Shown: positions 26,684 to 39,056 of the stretch, piece by piece
Position numbering within the stretch: the first letter of the stretch is position 1
How the letters are laid out: each line of letters opens with the position of its first letter
From: Pandoraea pulmonicola
Lineage (GTDB): Bacteria; Pseudomonadota; Gammaproteobacteria; Burkholderiales; Burkholderiaceae
Assembly: GCF_000815105.2 (NCBI RefSeq)
Contig: NZ_CP010310.2
Location: forward strand, 992,001-1,056,000
Length of the DNA: 64,000 nucleotides
Reading direction: 5' to 3'
Notes under the pieces: generated by a model
What the model saw: the letters and a program-made list of their open reading frames with translations, nothing else
Told to the model about the DNA's origin: nothing
Databases searched by the model: none
Made by a program: the position numbers and the translations under genes

Positions 26684-27295
26684 TCAGGCCGTGTGGACGG
26701 TGTCCGCGACGGACTGACGTGCGGACATGCGTTCGAAGTGACGGGCCAGATTGGGATGCGCCTCGCGCCACGCGATTTCCGAAAAACGAAAGTCGAGGTA
26801 GCCGAGCGAGCATGTCACGGCCACGTCGGCCAGCGTCAGGCGATTGCTTGCGCACCACTGACGCTCGTCCAGGCCGAGCTCCATGGCACGCAGACCTTCC
26901 GTGATCTTGCGCAACTGGCGGTCGATGAGCCGCTGCGAGCGCGACGCTTCGTCATGGAACATCGTCTCGACGCGGATCTGCACGGCGGCATCCGTCAGAC
27001 CGTCGGCCAGCGCTTCCCAGCAGCGCACTTCGGCGCGTTCGCGACCGGACGGCGGGAGTAGCTTGCCCACGGGCGAAAGCGTATCGAGATACTCGCAAAT
27101 CACCCGCGAGTCGAACACCGCTTCGCCATCTTCCATCACCAGGCAGGGCACCTTGCCCAGCGGATTGGATTCCTGGATGCGGTTGTCGTCGCCCCATACG
27201 TTCTCCAGCTCGAGCTTGTAGTCGAGTTTCTTTTCCGCCAGCACGATGCGGACTTTGCGAACGTAGGGACTGGCGAGGGCACCGATCAACTTCAT
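26684..27295 (-). CDS. Glutathione S-transferase family protein (YibF-like)
   Basis: This 203-residue protein has a thioredoxin-like N-terminal GST domain (MKLIGALASPYVRKVRIVLAEKKL, NPLGKVPCLVMEDGEAVFDSRVICEYLD with the cis-Pro and Asp-Ser glutathione site) and a helical C-terminal domain (LTLADVAVTCSLGYLDFRF). The opening ASPYVRKVRI fits the YibF/SspA-like group. The substrate is unknown. It is divergent from purB, a common pairing in Burkholderiaceae as far as I recall. Confidence 0.92.
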   Translation of the reverse strand: MKLIGALASPYVRKVRIVLAEKKLDYKLELENVWGDDNRIQESNPLGKVPCLVMEDGEAVFDSRVICEYLDTLSPVGKLLPPSGRERAEVRCWEALADGLTDAAVQIRVETMFHDEASRSQRLIDRQLRKITEGLRAMELGLDERQWCASNRLTLADVAVTCSLGYLDFRFSEIAWREAHPNLARHFERMSARQSVADTVHTA

Positions 27296-27497
27296 GTGTC
27301 TCCTTCATTAATCGCTGTAGCGCGGGGGAGAGTATAACGTGCACGTCGGGCGTGCCGAGGGGCGCCGTGCAAGGCACAGGGAAAGCCCGGAGGAGGGGCG
27401 GCGGCGAGCGGAGTCGGGACGGGCGCCACGAAAAATCGCCCCGGGCGCCGCGGCCGGCCTGCGTCCCCATGCACGGGAGCCGGGAATGGTAAAATAA

Positions 27498-28931
<1,434 letters not shown>

Positions 28932-28961
28932 CGCACGACAGTCGTCCCGGCAGGACAAGGA

Positions 28962-28986
28962 ACGGGCCGCAGCAGCGGCCCGTTTT
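28962..28986 (+). terminator. Terminator after purB
   Basis: ACGGGCCGC and GCGGCCCGT form a GC-rich stem followed by TTTTT, 30 bp after the purB stop. Confidence 0.9.
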
Positions 28987-29088
28987 TCATGGTGGCGAAC
29001 CTGACGACCGCATAGGCTGCGGCGTGTCACACGCATCGACAGGTTGCTGTGTATCATAGCCGCACAACCTATAAGGAGAATCCCCTCG

Positions 29089-29538
29089 ATGAAGCTGACT
29101 TTCGCCGTAGCCGCCTTGGCCGCCGCCGTCGTGCCGGCCCTCGCACAAGCCCAGTTCGCCAAGCCTGACGACGCCGTGGAGTACCGCCAGTCGGCGCTGT
29201 TCCTGCTCGGCAACCACTTCGGCCGCATCGGCGCCGTGGTCAAGGGCGACGTCCCGTTCAACAAGGACGACGTAGCGAAGAACGCGGAACTCGTCGCCAC
29301 CCTCTCGAAGCTGCCGTGGCCGGCCTTCGAAGGCGGTCAGACGACGGCAAGGAGCAAGGCCAAGCCGGAAACCTTCTCCGACAAGGCGAAGTTCCAGCAA
29401 GCGGCCGAGAAGATGGAAACGGCGGTCGCGAAGCTCAACACCGCGGCCAAGGGCGGCGACCTCGCCTCGATCAAGACGGCCTTCGGCGAAGCCGCGCAGA
29501 CCTGCAAGAGCTGCCACGACAGCTTCCGCGCGAAGTAA
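29089..29538 (+). CDS. Cytochrome c' (class II cytochrome c)
   Basis: This 149-residue periplasmic haem protein has a cleavable signal (MKLTFAVAALAAAVVPALAQA) and a C-terminal haem site CKSCH (about residues 138-142), as in four-helix-bundle class II cytochromes c. Such proteins bind NO or act in electron transfer. It is convergent with a cytochrome b561 gene, a common partnership. AAGGAG lies before the ATG at 29089. Confidence 0.92.
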   Translation: MKLTFAVAALAAAVVPALAQAQFAKPDDAVEYRQSALFLLGNHFGRIGAVVKGDVPFNKDDVAKNAELVATLSKLPWPAFEGGQTTARSKAKPETFSDKAKFQQAAEKMETAVAKLNTAAKGGDLASIKTAFGEAAQTCKSCHDSFRAK

Positions 29539-29564
29539 ATCGTCCCGCCTCGGGAAAACAAAAA

Positions 29565-29599
29565 AAGCCGGTTGCGTTCATCAACGCGACCGGCTTTTT
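29565..29599. terminator. Bidirectional terminator
   Basis: AAGCCGGTTGCGTT pairs with AACGCGACCGGCTT around CATC, flanked by A and T runs on both sides, so it can end transcription of both the cytochrome c' gene and the convergent cytochrome b561 gene. Confidence 0.9.
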
Positions 29600-29638
29600 G
29601 CATGCTGGACGCCGCATCCGCGCGACGTCGGTACGATG

Positions 29639-30325
29639 TCAGTAGGACGGAAGCGACGCGACCGCCGGGCTCAGGTGGACGATCTGGTACACGAGCACCG
29701 AAGCCAGCACGATCAGCACCAGCGCGCCGGCGCGCACCCGCCAGTCGTCGCGGGCCGGATGCGCGGGCGTCGCGAGTCGCTTGTCGCCCCCGATCATCGG
29801 CGTGAGCAGATCCTTCTTCCGGGCCACGCGGTAATAGACGATCGCCAGCACGTGCAGCACCACGAGCGCCACGAGCACCCATTGATTGCGCTGATGCCAA
29901 CCAGTGAGCATGTCGCTCAGATCCTTGTCGATGAACTTGACGAGCGGCCCGTCGTTGAAGATGTCATCGTTCGAGAACAGACCCAGGCCGGCCTGAATGC
30001 CGAAGAAGAGCAGCATGGCGATGACCGACAGCCCGCCCAGCGGCGTGTGTCCGGCAAAACGTGCCTCCGTGGCCGAAGCGTCGCGCAACGAGCGAACGAA
30101 CGCGAGCGGCCCGGTGAGAAAGGCGCTGAAGCGCGCGTAGCGCGGGCCGGCAATGCCCCATACCACACGAAAGATCAGTAGCGCGAGGATCGCGTAGCCG
30201 CACCAGAAGTGATAGACCATCGCGTTGCCGCCGGTCTTGGCCGTCACGTAGGCCGCGACGGCGATCACGACGAACGCCCAGTGGAACAGACGGGTGGGCA
30301 GGTCCCAGATGCGGATCGGCTTCAT
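29639..30325 (-). CDS. Cytochrome b561 family protein
   Basis: This 228-residue membrane protein starts MKPIRIWDLPTRLFHWAFVV, the usual opening of the Ni/Fe-hydrogenase-type cytochrome b561 family, with conserved haem-ligating His in the first helix (LFHW) and further His in later helices (MVYHFWCGY, LTGWHQRNQW, VVLHVLAIVYY). Four to five membrane helices are visible. It probably passes electrons from quinol to the adjacent cytochrome c'. The start is set at 30325; the in-frame extension upstream looks non-coding. Confidence 0.9.
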   Translation of the reverse strand: MKPIRIWDLPTRLFHWAFVVIAVAAYVTAKTGGNAMVYHFWCGYAILALLIFRVVWGIAGPRYARFSAFLTGPLAFVRSLRDASATEARFAGHTPLGGLSVIAMLLFFGIQAGLGLFSNDDIFNDGPLVKFIDKDLSDMLTGWHQRNQWVLVALVVLHVLAIVYYRVARKKDLLTPMIGGDKRLATPAHPARDDWRVRAGALVLIVLASVLVYQIVHLSPAVASLPSY

Positions 30326-30429
30326 GGCAAGACGTGTTGGAATGGTCGAATTCCGGGAGATTACCGCAAGCCCGGCAGGCGTGCACGCGCCAGGCGCCGA
30401 TGCGCATCGGATCAGCGAGTACACGGATG

Positions 30430-30460
30430 AAAAAAAACCGCCGGACGCGCCGGCGGTTTT
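30430..30460 (-). terminator. Terminator after secF
   Basis: ACCGCCGG and CCGGCGGT form the stem; on the minus strand it ends in a run of eight T. It lies 22 bp downstream of secF. Confidence 0.88.
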
Positions 30461-30481
30461 GGGGACGTGGGCTGCGCGCCG

Positions 30482-31459
30482 TCAGACGCGTGCGCCGAAG
30501 TTCGGATCGTTGCGATCGACCCCTTCCTCGCCGTCCTTGTTGCCGTGCTTGATCAGATCTTCGCGCTTCACGCCGAACCACATGGCGAGCGCGGCAGCGA
30601 CGAACACGGACGAGTAGATACCGAACAGAATACCCACCGTCAGGGCCAGCGCGAAGTAGTGTAGCGTCTGGCCGCCGAAGAAGAACATCGACAGCACCAT
30701 CATTTCCGTGCTCGCGTGCGTGATGATCGTACGCGACATGGTCGTGGTGATGGCGTGGTCGATCACTTCCTGCACGGTCGCCTTGCGCATCTTGCGGAAG
30801 GTCTCGCGAATCCGGTCGAAGATCACGACCGATTCGTTCACGGAGTAGCCGAGCACCGCCAGCACCCCCGCGAGCACCGCCAGCGAGAACTCCCATTGGA
30901 AATAGGCGAAGAAGCCGAGAATGATCACCACGTCGTGCAGGTTGGCGATCACGCCGGCGACGGCGAACTTCCATTCGAAGCGGAACGACAGGTAGATGAT
31001 GATGCCGACCACGACGAACGTAAGCGCCAGCAAGCCGTCGGTGAACAACTCATGCCCGATCTGCGGACCGACGAATTCCACGCGACGCAGCGACACGTCC
31101 GGGGCGTCGGCCTTGAGCACGGTCATCACGGCGTCGCTTTGCTGCGCGCTGGTGATCTGCTTGCCGTCCGGGCCGTTCTGGATGGGCAGGCGGATCATCA
31201 CGTCGCGCGAAGTGCCGAAGCTCTGCACCTGCACATCGCGATAGCCGAGCTTGCCGACTTCGCCGCGGATCTTCTCGAGATCGGCCGCCTGCGTGTAGGC
31301 CACTTCCATGACCGTACCGCCGGTGAACTCGATCGACAGGTGCAGGCCCCGGGTGAGCAGGAAGAACACCGCCGCCACGAACGTGAGCGCCGAGACGATG
31401 TTGAAGATGAGGGCGTGCCGCATGAACGGCACGTCTTTCTTGATACGGAAAAATTCCAT
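30482..31459 (-). CDS. secF: Protein translocase subunit SecF
   Basis: SecF works with SecD and YajC to drive late steps of Sec export using the proton gradient. The 325-residue protein opens MEFFRIKKDVPFMRHALIFN, has the first periplasmic domain with FTGGTVMEVAY, and contains six membrane helices with LAVLGYSVNESVVIFDRIRE, a SecF hallmark. It follows secD by 24 bp in the queA-tgt-yajC-secD-secF order shared by many proteobacteria. Confidence 0.97.
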   Translation of the reverse strand: MEFFRIKKDVPFMRHALIFNIVSALTFVAAVFFLLTRGLHLSIEFTGGTVMEVAYTQAADLEKIRGEVGKLGYRDVQVQSFGTSRDVMIRLPIQNGPDGKQITSAQQSDAVMTVLKADAPDVSLRRVEFVGPQIGHELFTDGLLALTFVVVGIIIYLSFRFEWKFAVAGVIANLHDVVIILGFFAYFQWEFSLAVLAGVLAVLGYSVNESVVIFDRIRETFRKMRKATVQEVIDHAITTTMSRTIITHASTEMMVLSMFFFGGQTLHYFALALTVGILFGIYSSVFVAAALAMWFGVKREDLIKHGNKDGEEGVDRNDPNFGARV

Positions 31460-31483
31460 GACTGTTTCCTCTCGCGCCTGCGG

Positions 31484-33376
31484 TTATTGCTCGCCCGCGT
31501 CGGGTGCGTTCGCGGCACCGTCCGGGCGCCAGACCTGACCGATCGCCAGCGTCTTGAGCTTGCGACGGCTGCCGTACCACAGGTTGACCAGACCGCGCGA
31601 GAAGAACACGGCCGAGAACATCGAGGTCAGGATACCCAGGCAGTGCACCACGGCAAACGCGCGCACCGGGCCCGAACCGAACGCCAGCAGCGCCAGACCC
31701 GCGATGAGCGTGGTCACGTTCGAGTCCAGAATCGTGGCCCAGGCGTGTTCGAAGCCCAGCGAAATCGCCTTCTGGGCCGACGCGCCCGCGCGCAATTCCT
31801 CACGGATACGTTCGTTGATCAGCACGTTCGCGTCGATGGCCATACCGAGCGTGAGCGCGATAGCGGCGATACCCGGCAGCGTGAGCGTGGCCTGCATCAT
31901 CGAGAGCACGGCCACGAGCAGCAGCAGGTTGAACAGCAGGGCGATCACCGAGAACACGCCGAACAGCATGTAGTACAGCATCATGAAGACGGCGATGGCG
32001 ATCAGGCCGTACAGCACCGAGTCCACCCCCTTTTGCACGTTGTCCGCGCCGAGGCTCGGGCCGATCGTGCGTTCCTCGATGATTTCCATCGGCGCGGCGA
32101 GCGAGCCGGCGCGCAGCAGCAGCGCCAGATCGTTGGCGGCTTGCGCCGAGCCCATGCCGGTGATCTGGAAGCTCTGGCCGAGTTCGCTGCGGATGTTCGC
32201 CACCGTCAGCACTTCGCCCTTGCCCTTCTCGAACAGCACGATGGCCATCGGCTTGCCGATGTTGTCGCGCGAGACGTCGCGCAGCACGCGCCCGCCCGCG
32301 GCGTCGAGCTTGATGTTGACCGACGGCTGCTGGTGGTCGTCGAAGCCCGCGGCGGCGCTGGTGATGCGATCGCCGCTGAAGATGACCTGACGCTTGAGCA
32401 GCACCGGCGCACCGTTGCCGTGCAGGAACAGTTCGTCCTGCGGGGGCACCGGCGTATCGGCCGACACGAGGCGCGGCGCATCCGGGTCCGCCAGACGCGC
32501 TTCGAGCGTTGCCGTGCGGCCGATGATGTCCTTCGCCTTGGCGGTGTCCTGCACGCCCGGCAACTGCACCACGATGCGGTCCGGACCTTCCTGCTGGATC
32601 ACCGGTTCGGCCACGCCCAGTTCGTTCACGCGGTTGTGCAGCGTGACGATGTTCTGCTTGACGGCGTTGTCCTGCACCGCGCGGCGGGCCGCATCGGTGA
32701 ACGCGCCCACGACCTTGAATGTGCCGTTCGCACCCGCCTGGGTGGTGTACGACAGATCAGGCAGACCGTCGGCGAGCGCGCCACGGGCGCGCTCGGCGTC
32801 TTCCTGGCTGGAGAAGGCGACTTCGATGCCGTTGTCCGTGCGCGTCACACCGTTGTGGCGGATGTTCTTGTCGCGCAGCAGCGTACGGGCGTCGGCGGCA
32901 GCCGCATCCAGGCGCTTCGTGATGGCGCCGGCCATGTCGACTTGCAGCAGGAAGTGCACACCGCCGCGCAGGTCGAGACCGAGGTACATCGGCAGCGCGT
33001 GAATCTTGCCGAGCCAATCCGGCGAGGCCGAGAGCAGGTTCAGCGCGACGACGTAGGTCGGGTCGCTCGGATCGGTGTTCAGCGACGTCTGGAGCAGGTC
33101 CTTGGCGCGCAGTTGCGTGTCGGTGTCGGCAAAGCGAATGCGTACGCTCGGGTTATTGCCCGTGCTGTCGAACACGGCGCCCTGGTAAGCGATGTTCTGG
33201 GACTTGAGCGCGTCTTCGGCGCGCGAGAGCGTCGAAGGATCGACCTTGACGGTCGCCTTGACGCTGGAAATCTGTACCGCCGGCGTCTCACCAAAGAGGT
33301 TCGGCAGTGTATAGAGCACCCCGATGGCGAGCGCCACCAGAATGAGGATGTATTTCCAGAGAGGATAGCGATTCAT
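31484..33376 (-). CDS. secD: Protein translocase subunit SecD
   Basis: The 630-residue protein opens MNRYPLWKYILILVALAIGVLYTLPN and carries the LGLDLRGGVHFLLQVD motif of SecD at about residue 128, the large periplasmic P1 domain (about 130-440), and six membrane helices at the C-terminus with LTLPGIAAIALTLGMAIDANVLINERIREE. SecD and SecF form the complex that pulls preproteins across the membrane. Confidence 0.97.
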   Translation of the reverse strand: MNRYPLWKYILILVALAIGVLYTLPNLFGETPAVQISSVKATVKVDPSTLSRAEDALKSQNIAYQGAVFDSTGNNPSVRIRFADTDTQLRAKDLLQTSLNTDPSDPTYVVALNLLSASPDWLGKIHALPMYLGLDLRGGVHFLLQVDMAGAITKRLDAAAADARTLLRDKNIRHNGVTRTDNGIEVAFSSQEDAERARGALADGLPDLSYTTQAGANGTFKVVGAFTDAARRAVQDNAVKQNIVTLHNRVNELGVAEPVIQQEGPDRIVVQLPGVQDTAKAKDIIGRTATLEARLADPDAPRLVSADTPVPPQDELFLHGNGAPVLLKRQVIFSGDRITSAAAGFDDHQQPSVNIKLDAAGGRVLRDVSRDNIGKPMAIVLFEKGKGEVLTVANIRSELGQSFQITGMGSAQAANDLALLLRAGSLAAPMEIIEERTIGPSLGADNVQKGVDSVLYGLIAIAVFMMLYYMLFGVFSVIALLFNLLLLVAVLSMMQATLTLPGIAAIALTLGMAIDANVLINERIREELRAGASAQKAISLGFEHAWATILDSNVTTLIAGLALLAFGSGPVRAFAVVHCLGILTSMFSAVFFSRGLVNLWYGSRRKLKTLAIGQVWRPDGAANAPDAGEQ

Positions 33377-33510
33377 AGCGGCGGGCTAGGGTGATGCCTC
33401 GTGGCAAACCGTGCTGCAGACCGGCTTGCATGGCGGCGCCGGACGCGAGGACCGGCATCGCCATGCACTGCGGCCGCCTTTGAGGGCGGCCGCGTGCGGT
33501 TGTGCGTGGA

Positions 33511-33837
33511 TCAGAGCGCCTTGAGGGTGCCCTTCGGCAGCAGGGTCGTGATGGCACCCTTTTGCACGTTGATCTCGACGTTGTCCGCGATCTCCACGGT
33601 CACGAAGGTCTCGCCGACCTTCGAGATGCGACCGGCCAGGCCTCCCGAGGTCACGACTTCGTCACCCTTGGCGAGCGCGGCCAGCATGTTGCGGGTCTCT
33701 TTCTGGCGCTTCATCTGCGGACGGATCATGATGAAGTACAGCACCACGAACATCAGCACGAGCGGCAGGAAGCTCATCAGGTTGCTGGTCGGGCTGGCGG
33801 CGCCAGCCGTCTGAGCGAAGGCTTCGGAAATCAGCAC
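33511..33837 (-). CDS. yajC: Preprotein translocase subunit YajC
   Basis: This 108-residue protein has one membrane helix (about 24-44, SFLPLVLMFVVLYFIMIRPQ) and the small cytoplasmic domain GDEVVTSGGLAGRISKVGE typical of YajC, the accessory partner of SecDF. It lies between tgt and secD in the same operon. Confidence 0.96.
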   Translation of the reverse strand: MLISEAFAQTAGAASPTSNLMSFLPLVLMFVVLYFIMIRPQMKRQKETRNMLAALAKGDEVVTSGGLAGRISKVGETFVTVEIADNVEINVQKGAITTLLPKGTLKAL

Positions 33838-34016
33838 GTTCGGTTCTCCTTATGTGTAAGACGAGTAAAAGCCGCATGCGACCGGTTGCCCGGTCACGCG
33901 CGGCATGTTGTTTCGGTGCGAGGACGCACGATCCAAGCCCGGCATTTTACCACCGCCCGACCCCGTTCCCCGGGAGGAATCCATGTCGTCGGCGCCCGCG
34001 TCCGGGACTCCGGCCG

Positions 34017-35240
<1,224 letters not shown>

Positions 35241-35321
35241 CTATTGTACCGGTAAGTCCCGTCAAGTCTTGCGGGCCGTCCCACAGGCGCCCTCGCCGGT
35301 GCGCCATGTCCGCCGGCAGTC

Positions 35322-36404
35322 TCAGGCGGCGGTCTTCGTCGCGTGGCGAACCGCTTCGCGCGAGAGGATCATCGCGTCGCCGTAGCTGAAGAAGCGATAC
35401 CGCTGCTCGATCGCGTGCCGGTATGCCGCGCGAATCGTCTCCATGCCGGAGAAGGCCGAGACGAGCATGAGCAGCGTCGACTTGGGCAGGTGGAAGTTGG
35501 TGATGAGCCGATCGACGAGCTGGAAGCGGTAGCCCGGCGTGATGAAGATGTCCGTCTCGGCGCTGCCCGCACGCAGCGAGCCGGGGGCGGCGCCCGCCGC
35601 CAACGCCGCCTGGGCGCCGGATTCCAGCGCGCGCATCGACGTGGTGCCTACCGCGATCACACGCCCGCCACGGGCGCGCGCGGCGGCAATGGCGTTGACC
35701 AGCGATGGCGTGATCTCGTACCACTCCGCGTGCATCTTGTGCTCGCCGATGTTCTCCACGCGCACCGGCTGGAACGTGCCTGCGCCCACGTGCAGCGTCA
35801 GCGTGGCTCGCTCGACGCCCAGCGCGTCGAGCCGGGCGAAGAGGGCGTCGTCGAAGTGCAGGCCGGCCGTCGGCGCCGCGACCGCGCCCGGATGGCGGGC
35901 GTAGACGGTCTGGTAACGCGTCTCGTCGCCGGCGTCGGCGTCGTGCGTGATGTAAGGCGGCAACGGCAGTCGGCCGTAGGTCTCGAGCAGCGTATAGCAG
36001 TCGTCGGGAAAGTGGAGCGTGTAGAACGGCTCGACGCGTTCGCCGACCGTGACCTCGAACGCGTCGGCCAGGCGCAGCACCGTGCCCGGCGCGGGACTCT
36101 TGCTGGCGCGGATCTGGGCGAGGGCGGTGCGGTTGTCGATCACGCGCTCGATGAGGACTTCGATCTTGCCGCCGCTCGCCTTCTGGCCGAACAGACGCGC
36201 CTTGATGACGCGCGTGTCGTTGAACACGAGCAGGTCGCCGGGGGCGAGCAGGCCGGGGAGGTCGGCGAAATGCCGGTCGTAGAGGTGCGGCGGCGTGACG
36301 CGGCCATCGACTTCCAGCAGGCGACTGGCGGTGCGCTCGGCGAGCGCCGTCTGCGCGATGAGCTCGGGCGGCAGGTCGAAATCGAAATCGGAAAGGGTAT
36401 ACAT
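35322..36404 (-). CDS. queA: S-adenosylmethionine:tRNA ribosyltransferase-isomerase
   Basis: QueA moves the ribose of SAM onto preQ1-34 of tRNA to make epoxyqueuosine. The 360-residue protein begins [18 protein letters not shown], a common QueA opening, and has the family blocks [24 protein letters not shown] and [16 protein letters not shown]. It is the first gene of the minus-strand queA-tgt-yajC-secDF cluster and is divergent from recG. Confidence 0.97.
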   Translation of the reverse strand: MYTLSDFDFDLPPELIAQTALAERTASRLLEVDGRVTPPHLYDRHFADLPGLLAPGDLLVFNDTRVIKARLFGQKASGGKIEVLIERVIDNRTALAQIRASKSPAPGTVLRLADAFEVTVGERVEPFYTLHFPDDCYTLLETYGRLPLPPYITHDADAGDETRYQTVYARHPGAVAAPTAGLHFDDALFARLDALGVERATLTLHVGAGTFQPVRVENIGEHKMHAEWYEITPSLVNAIAAARARGGRVIAVGTTSMRALESGAQAALAAGAAPGSLRAGSAETDIFITPGYRFQLVDRLITNFHLPKSTLLMLVSAFSGMETIRAAYRHAIEQRYRFFSYGDAMILSREAVRHATKTAA

Positions 36405-36606
36405 CAGCGTTTACAATGCACAGGGTCTGTTCACCGGGATACCGGGCTCGTGAACGTGTCTGGCCGGACGGCCGGCGGGACGCGCTCCCTTCCACGTCCC
36501 CGGGATGAGGGTGAGCAGGACCAAAGACCGACATTTTACTTGGTTCGTCCGAAGGCCTGCCGGCACGGCGCGCGCTTCGGTGCGGACGACCCCGACCCGC
36601 GACTGC

Positions 36607-38916
36607 ATGACCGAACGCAGAATGCCCGCCAACGCGCGTGACAATGAGCCCGCCGATCTCGTGGATCCAGCCGATGCCGCCGGGGCGCAGGTGGACGCTT
36701 CGTCGCGTCCGGCTGCGAAGCGCGCCGCCCGAGGGGCTGCGCCGGCGAAGTCGTCGGCGTCGGCGAAATCCGGCAAATCCGCCGACAAGATGGATAACGC
36801 CGACAAGACCGACAAGGCCACCAAAGCCGCCAACGCAGCCAAGGAGCCCGCGCGCAAGACCGGCTCGGGCAGCGCCGACAAGCTTGCCAAGCTCGGCCTG
36901 AAGCGCGACATCGACCTGATCCTGCATCTGCCGATGCGCTACGAGGACGAGACCACGCTGCGCAAGATCGGCGAGGTGCTGCCGAGCGAGATGGCTCAGG
37001 TCGAGGGTGTCGTCACGTCGAGCGAAGTGGCATACCGGCCGCGCCGCCAGTGGGTGGTGCGCATTGCCGACGAAGGCCACGAGCTGGTGCTCCGGTTTCT
37101 GAATTTCTATGGCAGCCAGCAGAAGCAGCTCGCCGTCGGCACGCGCGTGCGGGTGCGCGGCGAAGTGCGCGGCGGCTTCTTCGGGCTGGAGATGGTGCAT
37201 CCCGCCTATCGCGTCGTGCAGGACGCCGCCGCCCCGTTGCCCGAATCGCTCACGCCCGTCTATCCGAGTGCGGCAGGCCTGTCGCAAGCCTACTTGCGCA
37301 AGGCCATTCACAACGCGATGGAACGCACGCCGCTGCCCGAACTCCTGCCGCCGGGACTGCTGCAGCACGCCATCGGCCCGGATCACCCGTTGCCCGCGCT
37401 CGCAGACGCCGTGCGCCTGCTGCACGCACCGCCACCCAACGTATCGGAGACGGCGCTCGTCGAGCGCTCGCACCCGGCATGGCTGCGCATCAAGTGCGAG
37501 GAACTGCTCGCGCAGCAACTGTCGCTCAAGCGGGCGCAGGCGGCGCGCCGGCGTCTGGCGGCACCGGCGCTCGGCACGCGTGTCGCCGGGGGCTTGCTGG
37601 CGCGCTTCGAGGCGGCGCTGCCGTTCCGCCTGACCGGTGCGCAGCAGCGCGTGTGGGCGGAGATCCGCGCCGATCTGGCGCAGCCGCACCCGATGCAGCG
37701 TCTGCTGCAGGGCGACGTGGGTAGCGGCAAGACGATCATCGCCGCGCTTGCGGCCGCGCAGGCCATCGACGCAGGTTATCAGGCGGCGATCATGGCGCCG
37801 ACCGAAATCCTCGCCGAACAGCATCTGCGCAAACTCTCCGCATGGCTCGCGCCGCTCGGCGTGGAAGTGGCCTGGCTTGCGGGCAGCATGAAGGCGAAGG
37901 AAAAGCGGGAGGCGCTGGCGCGCGTCGCGAGTGGCGAGGCGCAACTCGTCATCGGCACGCACGCCATCATCCAGGACACGGTCGCGTTCGCCCGGCTGGG
38001 CATGGCCGTCGTCGACGAGCAGCATCGTTTCGGCGTGGCGCAGCGTCTCGCGCTGCGCAGCAAGATGCGGACGGCGGGCATGGGCGAGAACGCCATGCCG
38101 CATCAATTGATGATGAGCGCCACGCCGATTCCGCGCACGCTTGCCATGACCTACTATGCCGATCTGGACGTGTCCGTGATCGACGAACTGCCGCCGGGCC
38201 GCAGCCCGGTCGTCACCAAGCTCGTGAGCGATACGCGCCGCCCCGAAGTGATCGACCGCGTGCGCGCGGCGGCGCTCGCGGGACGCCAAGTGTACTGGGT
38301 CTGTCCGCTCATCGAAGAGAGCGAGGCGCTGCAACTGCAGACGGCGGTCGACACGCACGCACAACTGGTCGCGGCGTTGCCGGAGTTGCGCGTGGGCCTC
38401 GTGCACGGGCGTCTTTCGCCCGCGGAAAAGGCCGCCGTGATGGACGACTTCACGCGCGGCGACACGCACCTTCTGGTGGCGACGACGGTGATCGAAGTGG
38501 GCGTGGACGTGCCCAATGCCTCGCTGATGGTCATCGAGCACGCCGAGCGTTTCGGGCTGGCGCAGTTGCATCAACTGCGCGGACGCGTGGGGCGCGGCTC
38601 GGCCGAATCCGTCTGTCTGCTGATGTATGCGTCGCCGCTGTCGATGGGCGCGAAGGCACGCCTGCAGACGATGCGCGAGACCACCGACGGTTTCGTCATC
38701 GCACGACGCGATCTGGAGATTCGTGGACCGGGCGAGTTTCTCGGCGCGCGGCAGTCGGGCGCGGCCATGCTGCGCTTCGTCGATCTGAATGAGGACGGCT
38801 GGCTGATCCCTGGTGCGCAGGAAGCGGCCGACGTGTTGCTGAAGTCGCATCCCGCCGCCGTGGCCGCGCATCTGGAACGCTGGCTCGGCGCTCGGGAGGA
38901 TTATCTGAAGGCATGA
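36607..38916 (+). CDS. recG: ATP-dependent DNA helicase RecG
   Basis: RecG remodels stalled replication forks and Holliday junctions. From ATG 36607 the protein has 769 residues, longer than the ~690 typical because of an N-terminal Ala/Lys/Asp-rich extension of about 80 residues. The normal wedge (OB) domain then follows, with Walker A GDVGSGKT, the DEQH box in VVDEQHRFGV, SATPIPRTLAM, and the C-terminal helicase motifs (HQLRGRVGRG). Other in-frame starts are 36505 and 36622; the true one is uncertain. Confidence 0.95.
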   Translation: MTERRMPANARDNEPADLVDPADAAGAQVDASSRPAAKRAARGAAPAKSSASAKSGKSADKMDNADKTDKATKAANAAKEPARKTGSGSADKLAKLGLKRDIDLILHLPMRYEDETTLRKIGEVLPSEMAQVEGVVTSSEVAYRPRRQWVVRIADEGHELVLRFLNFYGSQQKQLAVGTRVRVRGEVRGGFFGLEMVHPAYRVVQDAAAPLPESLTPVYPSAAGLSQAYLRKAIHNAMERTPLPELLPPGLLQHAIGPDHPLPALADAVRLLHAPPPNVSETALVERSHPAWLRIKCEELLAQQLSLKRAQAARRRLAAPALGTRVAGGLLARFEAALPFRLTGAQQRVWAEIRADLAQPHPMQRLLQGDVGSGKTIIAALAAAQAIDAGYQAAIMAPTEILAEQHLRKLSAWLAPLGVEVAWLAGSMKAKEKREALARVASGEAQLVIGTHAIIQDTVAFARLGMAVVDEQHRFGVAQRLALRSKMRTAGMGENAMPHQLMMSATPIPRTLAMTYYADLDVSVIDELPPGRSPVVTKLVSDTRRPEVIDRVRAAALAGRQVYWVCPLIEESEALQLQTAVDTHAQLVAALPELRVGLVHGRLSPAEKAAVMDDFTRGDTHLLVATTVIEVGVDVPNASLMVIEHAERFGLAQLHQLRGRVGRGSAESVCLLMYASPLSMGAKARLQTMRETTDGFVIARRDLEIRGPGEFLGARQSGAAMLRFVDLNEDGWLIPGAQEAADVLLKSHPAAVAAHLERWLGAREDYLKA

Positions 38917-39056
38917 GCCGAGCCGGCGCGAGGTCCGCAACAATGGGAAGATGCCACGAGCGTCGCCCGAAAATGGGCAATTGCCGCTCGATTGTGCTAT
39001 AAAAAACAAAATCTATCGGCTGCGGTGATTCGATTAATGACACAGGTTAGGACGAC

